Under the pieces are notes generated by a model that ran no database searches, was not told the origin of the DNA, and saw only the letters and a program-made list of their open reading frames with translations. This document shows positions 8,831-21,138 of a stretch of 64,000 nt of DNA, in pieces. Where the stretch lies: positions 1-64,000 of the forward strand of contig OZ025835.1 in the NCBI GenBank assembly GCA_964019425.1, read 5' to 3'. The stretch comes from Flectonema sp. DT1601. Taxonomy: Eukaryota; Euglenozoa; Diplonemea; Diplonemida; Diplonemidae. Made by a program: the position numbers and the translations under genes. Position 1 is the first letter of the stretch; every line of letters starts with the position of its first letter.

Positions 8831-10805
8831 GATCATTTAGTATATCGGAAACAGTGATGCCTTTGTTGTACCTAACGGTTTTTTTTGTATAAACCTTCTT
8901 TGAATTGATTGTAGTGATCGGGAGACGCTATTTTTGAACTACTCATGTTAGTTGCTTTCGACTGCCAAACCAAATTCTTCTTTTAATATTATTATCAAAC
9001 TCTCATTGTGTAAAAAAATGCGATGTTGGTGAGTTTCGCGAGTTCTTGATGGGACGAATAAATCTCTTTCTAACTTTCACTTCTTCCCCTGCAATGTCTT
9101 CTTCGACCCTTATCCGTGCACCAAGAAACACAGCTAGGAGTTATCTTTGTAGTCCACTTAATAATTCCAGCAAGTTCCCGTTGAGCGTGTGCTATTATAT
9201 TGGATCGAAAAACTCTACTTCTGGTGTCTGTTTTTCGCTTCATCAGTTTCTTTGTTCGGAGCTTTGGTTTCCTCATTCAAAGTTTCATAGTACCCGCAAC
9301 CCATCTAAGGCGGATGTTATGTAGTTTAACAATCCCATAAGTACGTACGGCACTGCGCCAGTGATTTTTGGAAATTTGAGTTCCTTATTTGTTTTAGTTA
9401 ATCCGTTCTTTAGTATGTTCTCTACTTTTTCGTAATCCTAGTATACTCGAGGGACTCCCCAAATCAGCCATCGTCTACTTTTTGTTTCCCGTTCTATATT
9501 CCGCAGTTCATCTTAAGATAGTATTTAAGTAATCCAGTTGCACGTTTACACGACACTGACTGAAGCAATCTTATCGACTTCAAGATGATAATGTCTTACG
9601 CGTATCATTTTCTTTTATAATAAGCACTATGTAACTTTCCGCACTACCAATGTGAAATCAATTCTATTTTCCGCCCTTTTATAAGATTTCGAATCCATAT
9701 TTACACTCCGCGTCAACGCACTTTTTAAACTGGCAGCCGGGTCGTGGCTTCCCGCCATTACTCGGTAACCACCCCTACGTTATAGCAAGTTTCATATAGT
9801 TTTTAATTCATGTACCAAAATTTAACTTACCTATCCTATTTTTCTTTTCAGACCACAAAAGACATGAGATATAAAAGGTGATTCCCTTCCATTTCATTTT
9901 TCAATAGTTTACAGTAGGAAGCTTTACACATAACCGCACAGTCATGTCTCGTTTTGTCTACAGGACAACATGTTTTTTTAGTACATTTTGCCAAAGGTGC
10001 ATCGTTAGATAGGTTTTAATTGTGCCGAGAGTTCTAATCTCAGCCATCTATTTAAGGTTTTGGTGTTATCTTCTCTTTCACTTTTAGATGCGCCTGACAT
10101 ATATCTGGTGACCTTGTCGGTAAATCCATCAGCTGCTTCATGAAGTTCTTGTGTCATCTCATGTTGTGAACAGTGAATACGGTAAAGTATTCATAACTTT
10201 AACACTTCCCTCAATTGAGTGCTACATTTCAAAGAAGAACAATGTCCTGCAACATGTTTGGTATTACAATTCTCTTCTTTAGTGGAAGTGCCTGTTCTAG
10301 TTCGATCGTGTTCGTGTTAAATACTTTCGATCCTGACGTCCTACTGAGGCCATAGGATGTTTTGGTCGGTAAGCCGGATGGCAGTAACTTCTTATGAATA
10401 CTTGCGTTAAAGTCTATTTTCTTTTCATAAGGGTGAAGCATCTTCGTACAGAACCAGGGGCAATCTCTCAACCGCTTTTTCTTCCGTTATCTCTTAATTT
10501 TAAGAGCCGCTGCGTGCTACTATGATTGCCTGCATTTTATTATTCTCTTCACTTCGTGGCTCGCAAATCTTCGAATCCAATGAGGGGGGTTCGTTAGCAT
10601 TTTTTTTCTGTCTTCTTTATCATTTCCGTCGGCTATCATTAACTACTTTGAATAGTTCTGTTCAAACTTTCGTCTCGCTTTTTTCAATAAAACTCCGCCT
10701 TGTTCATCTCTACGTTGGTTCTTCTCCAGGATTTTCTAGCCTTTAAATGCAACGTGTGGATGAGTAAAAGAGAAATTAAAACAGATAATCGCCTTTTGTA
10801 CGAAA
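8831..10805. other. No recognisable gene; possibly further decayed element DNA
   Basis: About 2 kb of mixed sequence contains only short open frames. The minus-strand frame at 10229-10471 has protein-like composition but matches nothing I know. The sequence changes abruptly at about 10800, where the tandem array begins. It may be the rest of the neighbouring fossil element or unrelated intergenic DNA. Confidence 0.45.
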
Positions 10806-12279
10806 TCAGAATTAGTAGCTACAAATCAAAACACAACACAACACAACACAACTTCACCACAAATCACAACACGAAGAACAAGTTCAGTAAAATCAAGGAA
10901 GGCAAAAGAAATAGTTTCACAGAAACATCTGACACAGACACACGAGCACTCTAACCACACATATGAACACACAACACACACACAAAGGGTAATAAGAACT
11001 CGTCAGAGTTTCAACAAACAACACACACATACATGCATACACACACACCAGGAGGTTTAATGAAGCTTCTAACCTCATCATAAGTTCAGCTCCCGTTTAC
11101 GAAAAATGACAAATATACAAAAAACAAAGTTACAAAAGCAAACACCCTCTCATGTCACCATCACCGTAAAGCCCTCTCAACGATCCCTCCTTCCATCACA
11201 CGGCAAGTGGTACCATTTTCCACTTAACTTACTCTCCCCCCCCCCCCCCCCACTTCCTCTCCACCACATCACTTGTGACATGTCCTTCCTGATAACAAAA
11301 AGAAGAAAGAATGATTGCAAACAAACGAACAGAACAAACAACAAATTAATAGCCAAAAGTCAGCGGCAAAACCTTTCCCCCCCGACCCCGACACGCAAGG
11401 CGTATTTGTTTGTGCGTTCAGGGGAATCACCACACGGAAGGAATGCCATTCGCTAGACTTTAAAAGAAAGGTACGAAATCAACGAAAAGAAAGTGTTTAT
11501 AAAAATTATTTAAAAAAAAGAAAATAAAGAAATGTTGCGCCGGGAAGGTCATTTGGGGAATTCAATTGAAATGTGAAAGTGAACTGATTACATTGCAAAA
11601 CAATCGCGCGTTATTACAATACAGTACCTATACAAAAGTACAATATTATCATTATCATTGTTAGTTTTATTATTATTATTTCTCACCAGGGGGGCGTGAC
11701 TCCTGCGTGAAGAAGGAAACACACAACCCCCCACTCCTGAAGACTTGTAACTGCCGTGAGGCCGTCATCACAACGACAACGACAACCACAACGACAACGA
11801 CGGCAGGCACGAAAAAAAAGAAGAAAAATGACAAGACAACAACAACAACCCACATGGGTGACGAATGAAAGCAGTACTGATCACAGGATTTTACTTTTTC
11901 TAAATCGAAAATGTCAGACAGAGAGAGACGATAAGTATATTGCTGCAAAAGATTGAATTTCATTTACCAAAATTAGAGATTTAACCGCACACCACCACCA
12001 CTACTATCATCATCATCATCATGATCATGATCTCAGATGGTGGCTCCTTCCTCAGTAATATGAACACGTCCTGAACATCAAAAACAGTTCACAGAGCAAG
12101 AAAACACTGCTTAGCAAAAATACCAATCAAATCACAGCAGCAGCAGCTGGCTCACTCGCATACATATTGCCATTCTCTCTCGTGCGTCTCCTCCTCTCTT
12201 CATTCACTTCCCCCATTTACCTGCCAACCTCCAATCCCGAGTAGCCTCCCACGACAAGTTTTGCCACGAGCGTTGCTAT

Positions 12280-12435
12280 GTTGGGAAACCTAGCTCTCTG
12301 TGCGAGAAACCAGGAAATCCGCTGATAACTACACTCCGATGACCAACTGAGTGGGCGCTCAACTCGGATCATTGAGGCTGGTTCCGTCTCGGCGAGGAAC
12401 TGCAGCTGCTGCGTGAGTCGAGTTGGTCAGCTTTT
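12280..12435. other. GC-rich, low-repeat segment of the spacer with inverted-repeat ends (in every copy)
   Basis: This is the only part of the spacer that is neither microsatellite nor A/T-rich. It contains GACCAACT (about 12340) and the matching AGTTGGTC (about 12423) some 80 bp apart, plus smaller internal inverted motifs. It recurs in all eight copies, including copy 8, which lost the sequence next to it. It could be a structured RNA or a regulatory block. No known RNA family was recognised. Confidence 0.35.
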
Positions 12436-12910
12436 GCTAAAACTCACCAAGGAACAGGAAGTGAGAATCGAGTTGGTAAATGTTGTTGTTGTTTTTGTTG
12501 TGGTAGTTTTTACGGGATACTCGGCAACTGCCGCAAGAGTATCCCTATGATCGAGGAGCAGCACAAACAAAACCAGGGTGAAATTGTTTTTCTTTTTTTC
12601 CTCTCTCTCTCTCTCAATACGTAAAAGGTCAGTTTTGTTTTCTTTGCATTGTCTCTCTCTCTCTCTCTCTGTATCTCTCGTTCCGTCTCTCTCGCAGTAA
12701 AAACAAAAAAAAGGGTGAAAATCAGCAAAACTGGTTTTCCTTTTTCCCAGCCTCTCAAAAGACCAGAGCACTTGCCACCGCGAGAGAGTGAGAGAAAAGA
12801 GAAGGGGAAAAAAAAAAAGGAAGACAGCAGACTGGACCATCACATCCACAACATCAACGAGAACAACATTGGAGCGGGGGGATCGGCAGCGTGTGCCTTC
12901 CCTCCCGCGG

Positions 12911-13286
12911 AAACAAATAAAGAAAGGTATCCAAAACAAAGTAAAGAATGGTACACAAAACAAATAAAGAAAGGTATATAAAACAAAGTTAAGAAAGGTA
13001 CACAAAACAAATAAAGAAAGGTATACAAAACAAAGTAAAGAATGGTACACAAAACAAATAAAGAAAGGTATATAAAACAAAGTTAAGAAAGGTATACAAA
13101 GCAAATAAAGAAAGGTATATAAAACAAAGTTAAGAAAGGTATACAAAGCAAATAAAGAAAGGTATACAAAACAAATAAAGAATGGTATACAAAACAAATA
13201 AAGAAAGGTATACAAAACAAATAAAGAAAGGTATATAAAGCAAAGTTAAGAAAGGTATACAAAACAAAGTAAAGAAAGGTATACAA
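12911..13286. repeat. 23-24 bp minisatellite in array spacer, copy 1
   Basis: About 16 imperfect units are built on AAACAAATAAAGAAAGGTAT and alternating variants with AAAGTTAAG or AAAGTAAAG. Equivalent blocks lie at 18369-18744, 23827-24202, 29293-29668, 34750-35125, 40221-40596, 45678-46148 and 50452-50758. Copy 7 is expanded by about 95 bp and copy 8 is contracted and rearranged. Minus-strand translations give long hydrophobic frames; these are repeat artefacts. Confidence 0.9.
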
Positions 13287-13781
13287 TCTCCTCATGGGTG
13301 AATGCCAGAGAGAGAGAGCCTTTGCAGGTCGTCTCTCCAGACTTGCACTGCCAAGAGAAAATAAACGTTTTTTCCGCGACTGGTACCGAGGGATGGGATC
13401 TTTTTTGTTTTTTAAATTTTTTAAGGTTTTTTTATTTTTATTTTTTGTTAAATTGAAAAGAAGAAATGAAAAATTGGACACAAAAACTCCACAATCTCAA
13501 AGCAAATCAAGAAAATAATAATATTCTCTCTTTTCAGCCTTTTGTTGTTCGTCGAAGTGAAGAGCCAGAGCATCGGAGTTGCAACTTCCGGGTTCCGGTT
13601 TTCCTTCTTTCAGTGCGTTTATTAGTTTTCGTGTGCCAGCAAAAAAAAAAAAAAATAAAATAAAATAAAATAAAATCCGACACAATTCTCCAAAAGACCA
13701 TTCACATCTCGCCCCCGTGTTGTTAAAGAAAATTTCTTGTTGTTGGTTATGAGAAAAATGAAAATGAAAATGTCTATCGGC

Positions 13782-13805
13782 CGAGAGAGTAGTTGTACTC
13801 TCTCG
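13782..13805. other. Perfect 10-bp hairpin in the array spacer
   Basis: CGAGAGAGTA and TACTCTCTCG flank a GTTG loop. It is present in all seven complete units, including copy 7, where a ~270-bp deletion removed DNA shortly before it. No T-run follows, so it is not a simple terminator. Function is unknown. Confidence 0.6.
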
Positions 13806-14498
13806 CTCGACGACAAGACAACAACAACGACAACGACAACGACAACAACTTACTAACCCAGATGTGAATGGCCCGTACTTTCTACTACTACTTGTCGGGG
13901 GAAAAAAAAAAAGAAAAGAGAAGTTCGTGTAAAGGAAATCCATCTCACCTACCTTAATTCACAAAAGCAGCAATGCAATTGCAGCTGTCAGAAATGAAGA
14001 AGCGGCATCTAAAAACTAGAAAACAACTAAAAAAAAAAAAGACAGAACCATTTTTCTTTGAACTTCAAACGAAAAAAAAACATGGCTGTCTCTCTCTCTC
14101 TCTCTCTCTCTCCACTCATGGCAGAGTTAGTTAATTGTCTTCAAAGTTTAATACGGTATTTTTCTTCATAACAGGAAGGAAAACAAGGAGGAGGATAGAT
14201 GAAAAAAATGAAAGGAGGAAAAAAAAAAAAAAAAAAAAAAGAAAAGTGTGCGGTACATTCTTTTTGTTTTGAATTTTTTTTTTTTTTTTTTGTTGGAGTC
14301 GATCGTTTTTGTTTCTTTTTTTTTTTTTGAATAATTATACGCACATATTAATTGGGTTAAAGGGAAGTTGGTACAAAGGTCGCTTATTATTATTATTTTT
14401 TTTTTTTTTTTAGTTTTGGTTTTGGTTTTGCTTTTGCTTTTGGTTTTGCTTTTTTTTTTGTTGGGCTGCTGTTTTTTTCAAACAACAACAGAATTCAT

Positions 14499-15680
14499 TT
14501 AACGACAACAAACATGAAAAACACAAGCCGCAAACAGCTGCTGCGCAAGCCGAAACTTCCTTTTTTCTCCGCTACTCATGCCGGCAAACAAACCCAAGAA
14601 ATTGACAATTTCAAAGGAGAGCAATACCAACAACAAAACAATCCAAAGAAGAAAAGAACAGGCATCGGAAAGCGCGGCGACAGCTTCAAACAAATACTTA
14701 ATGTCAACTTTATTGACTACGGCTGCCGCCTCGACTTTCCATCCCCTGAAGATGCGTTCCAAGTGTTTCTTGCTCTGATCAATCCGGTGATTGATGCAAA
14801 ACAGCTTAACACTCTGGTCAGCAATCTCCGTACATGCAACCACTTTCCCGAACCCCCCGCGAATCACCTCGGACGCAGACTTCAGATCTGCCTCGACCGA
14901 GCGATAAGCACCAATGGGTCCAGCAAAAAAAGAAAGGAAACATGCCTCCAGTTCGGAGCGAACGCTTCTCGAAAACAAGAGAAACCGATCAAACAGAGAA
15001 AGTACAGAGAACATGAAGTCAGCCGCTGAACTGGCTGCTTCATTCACCCAAGCCATTACGAGGTCAGCAAACCTGACACACTCGAGCTCAAGCGCACCCC
15101 AGACACCGTGCGTGATGTCGGAGAGTTCCGCTTCACAAGTGCGCACCACATCGAGAAGCTTCACCCGGGTTATCGCGAACCGGATCCCGAAGCACTTCAC
15201 GAGTCTATCGGTGGCACTGTGATCGGAGCATTGGCTGCTCCTCATCAGCTCTTCGACGGCCACTCTGCTCGCGGAACCAAACGCCCTCCTCATCGTGTCA
15301 CCCACACGGTGCGGAATACTTTTACCAACAGAGTGCGGCACGTCAGCATGACACGCAGACTCGTTGACGTTGGTGTTGCCGTTGACGTTGGCGTTGGCTT
15401 TGGCGTTGGCTTTGGCGTTGGCGTTGGCGTTGGCGTTGGCGTTGTCGCTGGAGCTGGAGTTGGCGTCAGTGGAGGTGTTGTTGTCGATAATACAACACCA
15501 CTTGTCGATAATAGTGGTGGTGGTGGTGGTGTTCGTCGTCGTCGTCGTTGTCGCAACAACTTCGGCGGGCTCTTCGAACATTCCCAGCATCAATCCAACT
15601 GGAGGCAAGTCAGGCAGACCGCATCCAAAGCAGAACACCGTCCACCAGAATACTCCCACAAATCCGATGATGGCAAACAT
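14499..15680 (-). CDS. Array membrane protein, copy 1 (393 aa, unknown family)
   Basis: No family recognised. Residues 1-32 form a hydrophobic signal peptide or anchor rich in aromatics and Cys. Residues 44-56 are a Thr run and 77-105 an Asn/Ala repeat, together suggesting an exposed low-complexity stalk. Residues 125-335 are mostly helical with a hydrophobic patch near 205-237. Residues 340-368 form a strong membrane span, followed by a short basic, Cys-containing tail. The start is supported by a pyrimidine-tract/AG site at 15708-15730, 27 nt upstream of the ATG; the stop is TAA. The same frame is kept in the other copies, one of them with an early stop. Opposite-strand frames of 171 and 233 codons overlap it but have no acceptor signal and look like antisense shadows. 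A surface protein role is inference. Confidence 0.65.
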   Translation of the reverse strand: MFAIIGFVGVFWWTVFCFGCGLPDLPPVGLMLGMFEEPAEVVATTTTTTNTTTTTTIIDKWCCIIDNNTSTDANSSSSDNANANANANAKANAKANANVNGNTNVNESACHADVPHSVGKSIPHRVGDTMRRAFGSASRVAVEELMRSSQCSDHSATDRLVKCFGIRFAITRVKLLDVVRTCEAELSDITHGVWGALELECVRFADLVMAWVNEAASSAADFMFSVLSLFDRFLLFSRSVRSELEACFLSFFAGPIGAYRSVEADLKSASEVIRGGFGKVVACTEIADQSVKLFCINHRIDQSKKHLERIFRGWKVEAAAVVNKVDIKYLFEAVAALSDACSFLLWIVLLLVLLSFEIVNFLGLFAGMSSGEKRKFRLAQQLFAACVFHVCCR

Positions 15681-15707
15681 TTTTTTGTGCTTTGTTTTGT
15701 CTTAAGC

Positions 15708-15730
15708 CTGATAGAAGGAAAGGAAGTAAC
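15708..15730 (-). promoter_or_regulatory. Predicted spliced-leader acceptor of the array gene (copy 1)
   Basis: The minus strand reads TTACTTCCTTTCCTTCTATC then AG, the strongest pyrimidine tract near any gene here. The mRNA would start at 15707, 27 nt before the ATG. It is conserved in every gene-bearing copy. Confidence 0.6.
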
Positions 15731-18700
15731 ATCATGCCAATCCAGCAATAAAATATCAAGAGATCTGAACTTTGCTTTTACCACCAAAAGAGAGTACATT
15801 TCCAACTGAGAATCCTGAGGAATAATGAGGGCCCATTTGGGGATCATGGAGAAGGCACACCGCGGTATATTATAAGAAGCTCACAAAAGAAGGTAACCTA
15901 TCAGAATTGGTAGCCACAAATCAATAAGAACCATAAAACATATCAAATAAATCATTCCATTCCCACGTCACTTATCGACTTGTGCGCGGCTGAAGGCGGG
16001 AAATATTGATATAACAAAACATACCACATAAAGCATTCCACTCCCACGTCACTTATCGAACTTCACCACAAATCACAACACGAAGCAAGTTCAGTTCAAT
16101 CAAGGAAAGGTGTAAAATCTTAAAAAGCAGATTTATGGTTAACAATCAATAAGAAATAGTTCCACACAGATCAAACATGCCCACCCCCCCGGGACACGCG
16201 ACACACACAAACCAATGGGCACTCAAAAACGAAACACGTGCAAAAATCACGAGCACTCAAACCACAATAAGAACTCATCAGAGTTAAACAACACGACACT
16301 TAATTCCAACACAAACACAACACAACTTCACCACAAATCACAACACGAAGAACAAGTTCAGTAAATTCAAGGAAGGCAAAAGAAATAGTTTCACAGAAAC
16401 ATCTGACACAGACACACGAGCACTCAAACTACACATATGAACACACAACACACACACACACAAAGAGTAATGAGAACTCGTCAGAGTTTCAACAAACAAT
16501 ACACAACACATACATGCATACACACACACCGAGAGGAGGTTCAGTGAAGCTTCTGCTCACCTCATCATAAGTTCAGCTCCTGTTAAAAAAAAATGAAAAT
16601 ATATACAAAAGTTACAAAATTGCAAACACCCTCTCATGTCACCATCACCGCAAAGCCCTCTCAACGATCCCTCCTTCCATCACACGGCAAGTGGTACCAT
16701 TTTCCACTTAACTTACTCTCCCCTCTCCACCACATCACTTGTGACATGTCCTTTCTGATAATAAAAAGAAGAAAGAATGATTGCAAACAAACGAACAGAA
16801 CAAACAACAAATTAATAGCCAAAAGTCAGCGGCAAAACCTTTCCCCCCCGACCCCGACACGCAAGGCGTATTTGTTTGTGCGTTCAGGGGAATCACCACA
16901 CGGAAGGAATGCCATTCGCTAGACTTTAAAAGAAAGGTACGAAATCAACGAAAAGAAAGTGTTTATAAAAATTATTTAAAAAAAAGAAAATAAAGAAATG
17001 TTGCGCCGGGAAGGTCATTTGGGGAATTCAATTGAAATGTGAAAGTGAACTGATTACATTGCAAAACAATCGCGCGTTATTACAATACAGTACCTATACA
17101 AAAGTACAATATTATCATTATCATTGTTAGTTTTATTATTATTATTTCTCACCAGGGGGGCGTGACTCCTGCGTGAAGAAGGAAACACACAACCCCCCAC
17201 TCCTGAAGACTTGTAACTGCCGTGAGGCCGTCATCACAACGACAACGACAACCACAACGACAACGACGGCAGGCACGAAAAAAAAGAAGAAAAATGACAA
17301 GACAACAACAACAACCCACATGGGTGACGAATGAAAGCAGTACTGATCACAGGATTTTACTTTTTCTAAATCGAAAATGTCAGACAGAGAGAGACGATAA
17401 GTATATTGCTGCAAAAGATTGAATTTCATTTACCAAAATTAGAGATTTAACCGCACACCACCACCACTACTATCATCATCATCATCATGATCATGATCTC
17501 AGATGGTGGCTCCTTCCTCAGTAATATGAACACGTCCTGAACATCAAAAACAGTTCACAGAGCAAGAAAACACTGCTTAGCAAAAATACCAATCAAATCA
17601 CAGCAGCAGCAGCTGGCTCACTCGCATACATATTGCCATTCTCTCTCGTGCGTCTCCTCCTCTCTTCATTCACTTCCCCCATTTACCTGCCAACCTCCAA
17701 TCCCGAGTAGCCTCCCACGACAAGTTTTGCCACGAGCGTTGCTATGTTGGGAAACCTAGCTCTCTGTGCGAGAAACCAGGAAATCCGCTGATAACTACAC
17801 TCCGATGACCAACTGAGTGGGCGCTCAACTCGGATCATTGAGGCTGGTTCCGTCTCGGCGAGGAACTGCAGCTGCTGCGTGAGTCGAGTTGGTCAGCTTT
17901 TGCTAAAACTCACCAAGGAACAGGAAGTGAGAATCGAGTTGGTAAATGTTGTTGTTGTTTTTGTTGTGGTAGTTTTTACGGGATACTCGGCAACTGCCGC
18001 AAGAGTATCCCTATGATCGAGGAGCAGCACAAACAAAACCAGGGTGAAATTGTTTTTCTTTTTTTCCTCTCTCTCTCTCTCAATACGTAAAAGGTCAGTT
18101 TTGTTTTCTTTGCATTGTCTCTCTCTCTGTATCTCTCGTTCCGTCTCTCTCGCAGTAAAAACAAAAAAAAGGGTGAAAATCAGCAAAACTGGTTTTCCTT
18201 TTTCCCAGCCTCTCAAAAGACCAGAGCACTTGCCACCGCGAGAGAGTGAGAGAAAAGAGAAGGGGAAAAAAAAAAAGGAAGACAGCAGACTGGACCATCA
18301 CATCCACAACATCAACGAGAACAACATTGGAGCGGGGGGATCGGCAGCGTGTGCCTTCCCTCCCGCGGAAACAAATAAAGAAAGGTATCCAAAACAAAGT
18401 AAAGAATGGTACACAAAACAAATAAAGAAAGGTATATAAAACAAAGTTAAGAAAGGTACACAAAACAAATAAAGAAAGGTATACAAAACAAAGTAAAGAA
18501 TGGTACACAAAACAAATAAAGAAAGGTATATAAAACAAAGTTAAGAAAGGTATACAAAGCAAATAAAGAAAGGTATATAAAACAAAGTTAAGAAAGGTAT
18601 ACAAAGCAAATAAAGAAAGGTATACAAAACAAATAAAGAATGGTATACAAAACAAATAAAGAAAGGTATACAAAACAAATAAAGAAAGGTATATAAAGCA

Positions 18701-19956
18701 AAGTTAAGAAAGGTATACAAAACAAAGTAAAGAAAGGTATACAATCTCCTCATGGGTGAATGCCAGAGAGAGAGAGCCTTTGCAGGTCGTCTCTCCAGAC
18801 TTGCACTGCCAAGAGAAAATAAACGTTTTTTCCGCGACTGGTACCGAGGGATGGGATCTTTTTTGTTTTTTAAATTTTTTAAGGTTTTTTTATTTTTATT
18901 TTTTGTTAAATTGAAAAGAAGAAATGAAAAATTGGACACAAAAACTCCACAATCTCAAAGCAAATCAAGAAAATAATAATATTCTCTCTTTTCAGCCTTT
19001 TGTTGTTCGTCGAAGTGAAGAGCCAGAGCATCGGAGTTGCAACTTCCGGGTTCCGGTTTTCCTTCTTTCAGTGCGTTTATTAGTTTTCGTGTGCCAGCAA
19101 AAAAAAAAAAAAATAAAATAAAATAAAATAAAATCCGACACAATTCTCCAAAAGACCATTCACATCTCGCCCCCGTGTTGTTAAAGAAAATTTCTTGTTG
19201 TTGGTTATGAGAAAAATGAAAATGAAAATGTCTATCGGCCGAGAGAGTAGTTGTACTCTCTCGCTCGACGACAAGACAACAACAACGACAACGACAACGA
19301 CAACAACTTACTAACCCAGATGTGAATGGCCCGTACTTTCTACTACTACTTGTCGGGGGAAAAAAAAAAAGAAAAGAGAAGTTCGTGTAAAGGAAATCCA
19401 TCTCACCTACCTTAATTCACAAAAGCAGCAATGCAATTGCAGCTGTCAGAAATGAAGAAGCGGCATCTAAAAACTAGAAAACAACTAAAAAAAAAAAAGA
19501 CAGAACCATTTTTCTTTGAACTTCAAACGAAAAAAAAACATGGCTGTCTCTCTCTCTCTCTCTCTCTCTCCACTCATGGCAGAGTTAGTTAATTGTCTTC
19601 AAAGTTTAATACGGTATTTTTCTTCATAACAGGAAGGAAAACAAGGAGGAGGATAGATGAAAAAAATGAAAGGAGGAAAAAAAAAAAAAAAAAAAAAAGA
19701 AAAGTGTGCGGTACATTCTTTTTGTTTTGAATTTTTTTTTTTTTTTTTTGTTGGAGTCGATCGTTTTTGTTTCTTTTTTTTTTTTTGAATAATTATACGC
19801 ACATATTAATTGGGTTAAAGGGAAGTTGGTACAAAGGTCGCTTATTATTATTATTTTTTTTTTTTTTTTAGTTTTGGTTTTGGTTTTGCTTTTGCTTTTG
19901 GTTTTGCTTTTTTTTTTGTTGGGCTGCTGTTTTTTTCAAACAACAACAGAATTCAT

Positions 19957-21138
19957 TTAACGACAACAAACATGAAAAACACAAGCCGCAAACAGCTGCT
20001 GCGCAAGCCGAAACTTCCTTTTTTCTCCGCTACTCATGCCGGCAAACAAACCCAAGAAATTGACAATTTCAAAGGAGAGCAATACCAACAACAAAACAAT
20101 CCAAAGAAGAAAAGAACAGGCATCGGAAAGCGCGGCGACAGCTTCAAACAAATACTTAATGTCAACTTTATTGACTACGGCTGCCGCCTCGACTTTCCAT
20201 CCCCTGAAGATGCGTTCCAAGTGTTTCTTGCTCTGATCAATCCGGTGATTGATGCAAAACAGCTTAACACTCTGGTCAGCAATCTCCGTACATGCAACCA
20301 CTTTCCCGAACCCCCCGCGAATCACCTCGGACGCAGACTTCAGATCTGCCTCGACCGAGCGATAAGCACCAATGGGTCCAGCAAAAAAAGAAAGGAAACA
20401 TGCCTCCAGTTCGGAGCGAACGCTTCTCGAAAACAAGAGAAACCGATCAAACAGAGAAAGTACAGAGAACATGAAGTCAGCCGCTGAACTGGCTGCTTCA
20501 TTCACCCAAGCCATTACGAGGTCAGCAAACCTGACACACTCGAGCTCAAGCGCACCCCAGACACCGTGCGTGATGTCGGAGAGTTCCGCTTCACAAGTGC
20601 GCACCACATCGAGAAGCTTCACCCGGGTTATCGCGAACCGGATCCCGAAGCACTTCACGAGTCTATCGGTGGCACTGTGATCGGAGCATTGGCTGCTCCT
20701 CATCAGCTCTTCGACGGCCACTCTGCTCGCGGAACCAAACGCCCTCCTCATCGTGTCACCCACACGGTGCGGAATACTTTTACCAACAGAGTGCGGCACG
20801 TCAGCATGACACGCAGACTCGTTGACGTTGGTGTTGCCGTTGACGTTGGCGTTGGCTTTGGCGTTGGCTTTGGCGTTGGCGTTGGCGTTGGCGTTGGCGT
20901 TGTCGCTGGAGCTGGAGTTGGCGTCAGTGGAGGTGTTGTTGTCGATAATACAACACCACTTGTCGATAATAGTGGTGGTGGTGGTGGTGTTCGTCGTCGT
21001 CGTCGTTGTCGCAACAACTTCGGCGGGCTCTTCGAACATTCCCAGCATCAATCCAACTGGAGGCAAGTCAGGCAGACCGCATCCAAAGCAGAACACCGTC
21101 CACCAGAATACTCCCACAAATCCGATGATGGCAAACAT
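19957..21138 (-). CDS. Array membrane protein, copy 2 (393 aa)
   Basis: This copy encodes a protein identical to copy 1, with the same start, acceptor site (about 21166-21188) and TAA stop. Its unit has the short form of the (CT)n tract near 18117, unlike copy 1, so the spacer evolves faster than the gene. Confidence 0.65.
   Translation of the reverse strand: MFAIIGFVGVFWWTVFCFGCGLPDLPPVGLMLGMFEEPAEVVATTTTTTNTTTTTTIIDKWCCIIDNNTSTDANSSSSDNANANANANAKANAKANANVNGNTNVNESACHADVPHSVGKSIPHRVGDTMRRAFGSASRVAVEELMRSSQCSDHSATDRLVKCFGIRFAITRVKLLDVVRTCEAELSDITHGVWGALELECVRFADLVMAWVNEAASSAADFMFSVLSLFDRFLLFSRSVRSELEACFLSFFAGPIGAYRSVEADLKSASEVIRGGFGKVVACTEIADQSVKLFCINHRIDQSKKHLERIFRGWKVEAAAVVNKVDIKYLFEAVAALSDACSFLLWIVLLLVLLSFEIVNFLGLFAGMSSGEKRKFRLAQQLFAACVFHVCCR

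Larger units (their letters stand above)
10806..15900. repeat. Array copy 1 (left edge, spacer shortened)
   Basis: Relative to internal copies it lacks roughly 400-460 bp just inside its left end: the sequence jumps from the unit start almost directly to the block equivalent to 16310. It carries a long C-run near 11236-11250, shared in shorter form with copy 8 but absent from copies 2-7. Its gene (14499-15680) is intact. Confidence 0.85.

Noticed and set aside
11676-11963. Minus ORF with a Val run in the array spacer
   Set aside because: It is driven by a CAACGA microsatellite and shows no protein features.
12427-13481. Long minus-strand ORFs of hydrophobic Phe/Leu/Tyr repeats in each array unit
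   Set aside because: They are translations of the 23-24 bp minisatellite and (CT)n tracts. Their length changes with repeat number and they lack acceptor signals.
14514-15809. Plus-strand ORFs (171 and 233 codons) opposite the array gene
   Set aside because: They overlap the better-supported minus gene, lack acceptor sites, and include Gly-Val repeats that are just the complement of the Asn/Ala codons.
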